Shown in pieces: positions 6,997 to 10,028 of a DNA stretch of 10,028 nt. Origin of the DNA: an uncultured Lachnospiraceae bacterium. GTDB taxonomy: Bacteria; Bacillota; Clostridia; Lachnospirales; Lachnospiraceae. The stretch's first letter is position 1. Every line of letters starts with the position of its first letter. The DNA lies in NCBI GenBank assembly GCA_937965795.1, contig CALCMD010000074.1:1-10028 (forward strand), in the 5' to 3' direction. A program made the position numbers and the translations under genes. The notes under the pieces are model-generated. The model was not told the origin of the DNA. It saw only the letters and a program-made list of their open reading frames with translations, and ran no database searches.

Positions 6997-7001
6997 GGAG
7001 G
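6997..7001 (+). promoter_or_regulatory. Ribosome binding site for the CotH gene
   Basis: GGAGG lies 8 bases before the ATG at 7010. An in-frame GTG at 7004 is only 2 bases from it, too close, so the ATG is preferred. Confidence 0.8.
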
Positions 7002-7009
7002 ACGTGAAA

Positions 7010-10000
7010 ATGAAAAAGAAAAGATTGCAAAGCGCTGCAAAACGTGGACTGGTTTTCCTGCTGTCGCTTGCGGTGAGTCTTTCGGGAATCGCTATTTCTC
7101 CTTCTGCGAAGAGAACGGCGAAAGCAGCCGAAAATGTGGAAGAAGCATCGGAGCTTTCCCTGAAGCTGGATCAGGAATATGCAAAGCCGGGTACGGAAAT
7201 CAGCGCCCATGTAGAAGGGGCGGCGGAGGGAACCGAATTTACCTACCGCTGGGCGGTGGATGGAAAACATGTATTGGACAGTGCTTCCTATACGCCCTCA
7301 ACGGATGACCTGAACAAGTTTATCACGGTTGAGGCGTATCAAAAAGCAGGCGGTTCGAAGGTGGCAGAGTATCAATTTTATTTCAGCAGGCTTCCGGTCG
7401 TGTATATTGATACGAATGACGGCGCCAGGATTACCAGTAAAACGGATTATAAAGGCGCATCGATGCGAATTCAGGGAAACGAAAGTTATAATAGTACGAC
7501 GACTAATTTATACGAGGGAGGGATTTCCATTCGGGGACGTGGAAACAGCACATGGAATCTTTCCTATAACAAGCTTCCGTATAAGCTGAAACTGGATAAA
7601 AAAACAAATCTGTTTGGATTTGGCGAAAGTAAACACTGGGCGCTGCTTGCCAATTATATGGATGAATCTCTGCTGAGAAATAAGATTTCTTATGATCTGT
7701 CCGGAAAGATGGGAATGCCTTATCTGAAATCCGTGCATGTAGAGGTGATTCTGAATGGGGCTTATGCCGGAAATTATCAGCTTGTAGGAAATGTGAGAAT
7801 TGATGATGGGCGTGTGGAAATTTTTGACTGGGAGGATTGTGCCGGGGATGTGGCAAAGGCAGTCCGAAAGGCGCATCCGGATACGCTTACCAAAGAGGAT
7901 CAGGATCAGATGGAGGATTATCTGGTAGAAAATATGAGCTGGATTACGGACCCGAATGGTTTTACATACAATGGCGCGACGTATCCGAGGACGGAGTATG
8001 AGAGCGTTGTTCCGAAAGACGCCGGGGGGAACGTGGATGTTTCAGGAGGATTTCTGTTTGAATTGGATGAACATTATGACGAGATTTCCAGATTTCATAC
8101 GACGTATTCCCAGCCGTTTATGTTTAAAAGTCCGGAATATGCAGCGCCGAGAGGAGAAACCGGGCAATACAAGTCCTGTCAGGAACTGGCGGATTATGCG
8201 AAAGGTTATATCCAGGCGGTAGAGGACAGCGTTCACTCAAATGATTTTTATACGTCCTGGAAAGGGAAACGTGTACACTACACAGAACTGGTAGATATGG
8301 ATTCTCTGGTAAAGTTTTTTATCCTGAGTGAGCTTTTCTGGAATACGGACATGATGCGGAAGAGCACGTATCTGTATAAAGATTTAGGAGAAAAACTTTG
8401 TGTCGGCCCGGTGTGGGATATGGATTGGAGTTCGAACAGCCTGATCAGCCAGTCAGGAACGGGAAATTACACGGTGTGGGAGATCAATGAGAAAAATGGA
8501 GGAGTCCAGAAGGAAATGTGGTATAAGTATCTGGCCGGCGATCCCTATTTTGTCACAAAAGTATATGAATGTTATCAGGAGAACAAAGAAAATTTTGAAG
8601 AGATTATAAAAAAAGACGGGATTATTGACCAGAATAAAACTTATCTGGCAGAATCTGCCGCTGCAAATTATAAAGCCGGATTTTTTAAAAATGATATTTC
8701 ATGGGAAGCAGATGCGGAGTTTAACCGGGGAGTAGAGCGTTTTCGCACATTTCTGAAAAACAGGAAAAACTGGATGGATCGGCAGTGTGCTTCCGTAGCA
8801 ACCCTGTTATCCTCCTTTGGAAAGGCGTCGGTTTCTCAAAATATAACCGTGGATGCAAATACCAGGGAACAGGGAGCCACGACTTATGCGGCGCAGGTGA
8901 CAGACAGCAGCGTGGCGCAGGTTTGCTTTTACATTAACGGAAGGCTGGCGGACAAGGCGGCGGTTTCGAATGGAAGAGCGGAAATAACAAAGAGTGACGA
9001 TTACTTAGAAGACGGGAAGCTCAACGTTGTCCAGGTACGGGGGATGGATGCAAAAGGAAATCTGCTCAGTAATCAAATGAATTATACGACTTTTACAAAG
9101 GCGCTTCAGATGCAGCAGCTTACCGGGACGGTAACGATTACGGGTGAGGCGAAAACGGGCAGCGTGCTGACGGCAGTTGTATCGGAGGACTGCAATTACA
9201 CGGGAACGCTTTCTTATCAGTGGCTGGCAGACGATGTGGAGATTGAGGGGGAGACGGAAAATGTATTGCAGCTCACCTCTGCGCTGGCAGGAAAAAAGAT
9301 TACCGTAAGAGTGAGCAGCCTGGCAGAAGCAGGAAATCTTGTAAGTGACGCCACAGACGCAGTAGAACAGGTTGAGGTAAAGAATGATCATGTCATGATC
9401 CATCAGGTGTATGGAGGCGGTGCAAATGACGGCACTCCGGTATCGCACAGTTTTATTGAGCTGTACAATCCGACGGATATGGAGATAGATTTGAACGGAT
9501 ATTCTCTGGGGTATCTGTCAAATGGGAAAAACGGCGCTGCGGCGGAGCAAGTCAGGGTTTCACTGACAGGGAGGATTCCGGCACATACTTCTTATCTGGT
9601 GCGTTGTGAAGCGCAGGATGACTCTACGCCGGATCTTGTAAAATGCAGAATTGAAGTCTTTGATTTTGAATGGACGCAGACGATTGATAATAAGAGGTAT
9701 CAGATGATCCTGTATCATGAGAATAAGATAGAGGACGGCGTATCTGTCAATGAGGGAGAGGTAGAAGGTCTGGCGTTACCGGACGGAACGATCAGCAAAC
9801 AGAAGTCGATCCGCCGGATTGGATTTGCGGATACGAATATCAATCAGGCAGATTTTGAGACGGTGGATTACCGCACGGCTTCTTCCGACAACTATCCGAG
9901 AAGTCTTGCGGATGGCGCATGGGGAATTGCGACAGAGAAGCCAGACAACCCGGAGAACCCAGGCAACCCGGACAAACCGGAAGAACCAAAGAGTCCGGAA

Positions 10001-10028
10001 AAAATTGAACAGGGAAAGACGTATGAGA
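7010..10028 (+). CDS. Secreted CotH-family kinase-like protein with Ig-like and lamin-tail domains (3' end outside window)
   Basis: The frame is open for 1006 codons to the right edge with no stop, so the gene is 3' partial. The basic leader MKKKRLQSAAKRG and a hydrophobic core (about 14-30) form a signal peptide, with a likely A-K-A-A cleavage region near 37-41. Residues about 51-128 form an Ig-like domain (YRWAVDG, SYTPSTDDL). The CotH core spans about 130-600: RGRGNSTW (175-182), KLPYKLKL with K192/K194, FGFGESKHWALLANYMD, RNKISYDL, GGFLFELDEHYDE (E351, D353), FFILSELFWNTD (N445, D447) and GPVWDMDWSS with D470 and D472 as likely metal ligands. Two further Ig-like domains (about 610-690 and 705-793) precede a lamin-tail domain (about 795-971: HSFIELYNPTD, DLNGYSL, SYLVRCEA). 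A proline-rich linker follows. CotH of B. subtilis is a secreted protein kinase of spore coat proteins; here the substrate is unknown. Polysaccharide- or surface-associated use is possible. Confidence 0.92.
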   Translation, partial: MKKKRLQSAAKRGLVFLLSLAVSLSGIAISPSAKRTAKAAENVEEASELSLKLDQEYAKPGTEISAHVEGAAEGTEFTYRWAVDGKHVLDSASYTPSTDDLNKFITVEAYQKAGGSKVAEYQFYFSRLPVVYIDTNDGARITSKTDYKGASMRIQGNESYNSTTTNLYEGGISIRGRGNSTWNLSYNKLPYKLKLDKKTNLFGFGESKHWALLANYMDESLLRNKISYDLSGKMGMPYLKSVHVEVILNGAYAGNYQLVGNVRIDDGRVEIFDWEDCAGDVAKAVRKAHPDTLTKEDQDQMEDYLVENMSWITDPNGFTYNGATYPRTEYESVVPKDAGGNVDVSGGFLFELDEHYDEISRFHTTYSQPFMFKSPEYAAPRGETGQYKSCQELADYAKGYIQAVEDSVHSNDFYTSWKGKRVHYTELVDMDSLVKFFILSELFWNTDMMRKSTYLYKDLGEKLCVGPVWDMDWSSNSLISQSGTGNYTVWEINEKNGGVQKEMWYKYLAGDPYFVTKVYECYQENKENFEEIIKKDGIIDQNKTYLAESAAANYKAGFFKNDISWEADAEFNRGVERFRTFLKNRKNWMDRQCASVATLLSSFGKASVSQNITVDANTREQGATTYAAQVTDSSVAQVCFYINGRLADKAAVSNGRAEITKSDDYLEDGKLNVVQVRGMDAKGNLLSNQMNYTTFTKALQMQQLTGTVTITGEAKTGSVLTAVVSEDCNYTGTLSYQWLADDVEIEGETENVLQLTSALAGKKITVRVSSLAEAGNLVSDATDAVEQVEVKNDHVMIHQVYGGGANDGTPVSHSFIELYNPTDMEIDLNGYSLGYLSNGKNGAAAEQVRVSLTGRIPAHTSYLVRCEAQDDSTPDLVKCRIEVFDFEWTQTIDNKRYQMILYHENKIEDGVSVNEGEVEGLALPDGTISKQKSIRRIGFADTNINQADFETVDYRTASSDNYPRSLADGAWGIATEKPDNPENPGNPDKPEEPKSPEKIEQGKTYE
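9944..9997 (+). repeat. Six 9-base units encoding an x-x-Pro linker
   Basis: The codons read DNP-ENP-GNP-DKP-EEP-KSP in series. They form an acidic, proline-rich spacer between the lamin-tail domain and whatever follows beyond the window. The units are similar but not identical in DNA, consistent with an old or selected spacer and not a recent expansion. Confidence 0.8.

Noticed and set aside
6952..7308. Plus-strand frame from ATG 6952 of 118 codons
   Set aside because: It overlaps the CotH signal peptide and Ig-like domain in another frame, and its Gly/Arg/Cys-rich product resembles nothing.
9386..9400. Perfect inverted repeat GATCATG-T-CATGATC
   Set aside because: It lies inside the coding sequence between an Ig-like domain and the lamin-tail domain. 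It has only 7-bp arms and a 1-base centre, too tight to form an RNA hairpin, with no regulatory context.
1..10028. CRISPR array, transposon, tRNA or rRNA
   Set aside because: No regularly spaced repeats, transposase frame, terminal inverted repeats or RNA gene signatures were seen on either strand.

Overview
The window looks like chromosome of a Gram-positive gut-type Clostridia member, most likely Lachnospiraceae. The support is strong AGGAGG-type ribosome binding sites, medium GC by eye, an ER/archaeal-type (SipW) signal peptidase, a PKTGD-type sorting signal, and secreted proteins built from InlB B-repeat, MucBP-like, CotH and lamin-tail modules. The genus is not determinable from this sequence. 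All credible genes lie on the + strand.

Region 1 (1-6791) is a tight operon of six genes with overlaps or gaps of at most 27 bases: the 3' part of a sortase-anchored camelysin/TasA-like surface protein (1-416), a SipW-type signal peptidase (388-1005), two small secreted proteins with SipW-cognate signal peptides (986-1510 and 1522-2154), a 1326-residue secreted multidomain repeat protein with a GTG start (2178-6158), and a third SipW-cognate/TasA-like protein (6186-6791). A strong intrinsic terminator closes it at 6843-6890.

Region 2 (6891-7009) is a short regulatory gap. It holds an extended -10 sigma-A-type promoter and a leader with a small hairpin that carries a Shine-Dalgarno-like sequence in its loop.

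Region 3 (7010-10028) is one long open frame that runs off the right end without a stop: a secreted CotH-family protein with an N-terminal Ig-like domain, the CotH kinase-like core, two further Ig-like domains, a lamin-tail domain and a proline-rich linker.

By analogy with the tapA-sipW-tasA operon of Bacillus subtilis, the inferred working model is as follows. The dedicated signal peptidase matures the small TasA/camelysin-like subunits. These assemble at the cell surface, perhaps seeded by the sortase-anchored protein encoded first, together with the very large tyrosine-rich adhesin-like protein. The CotH gene is a separate transcription unit, but its product is also extracellular, so the whole window is devoted to the cell surface.
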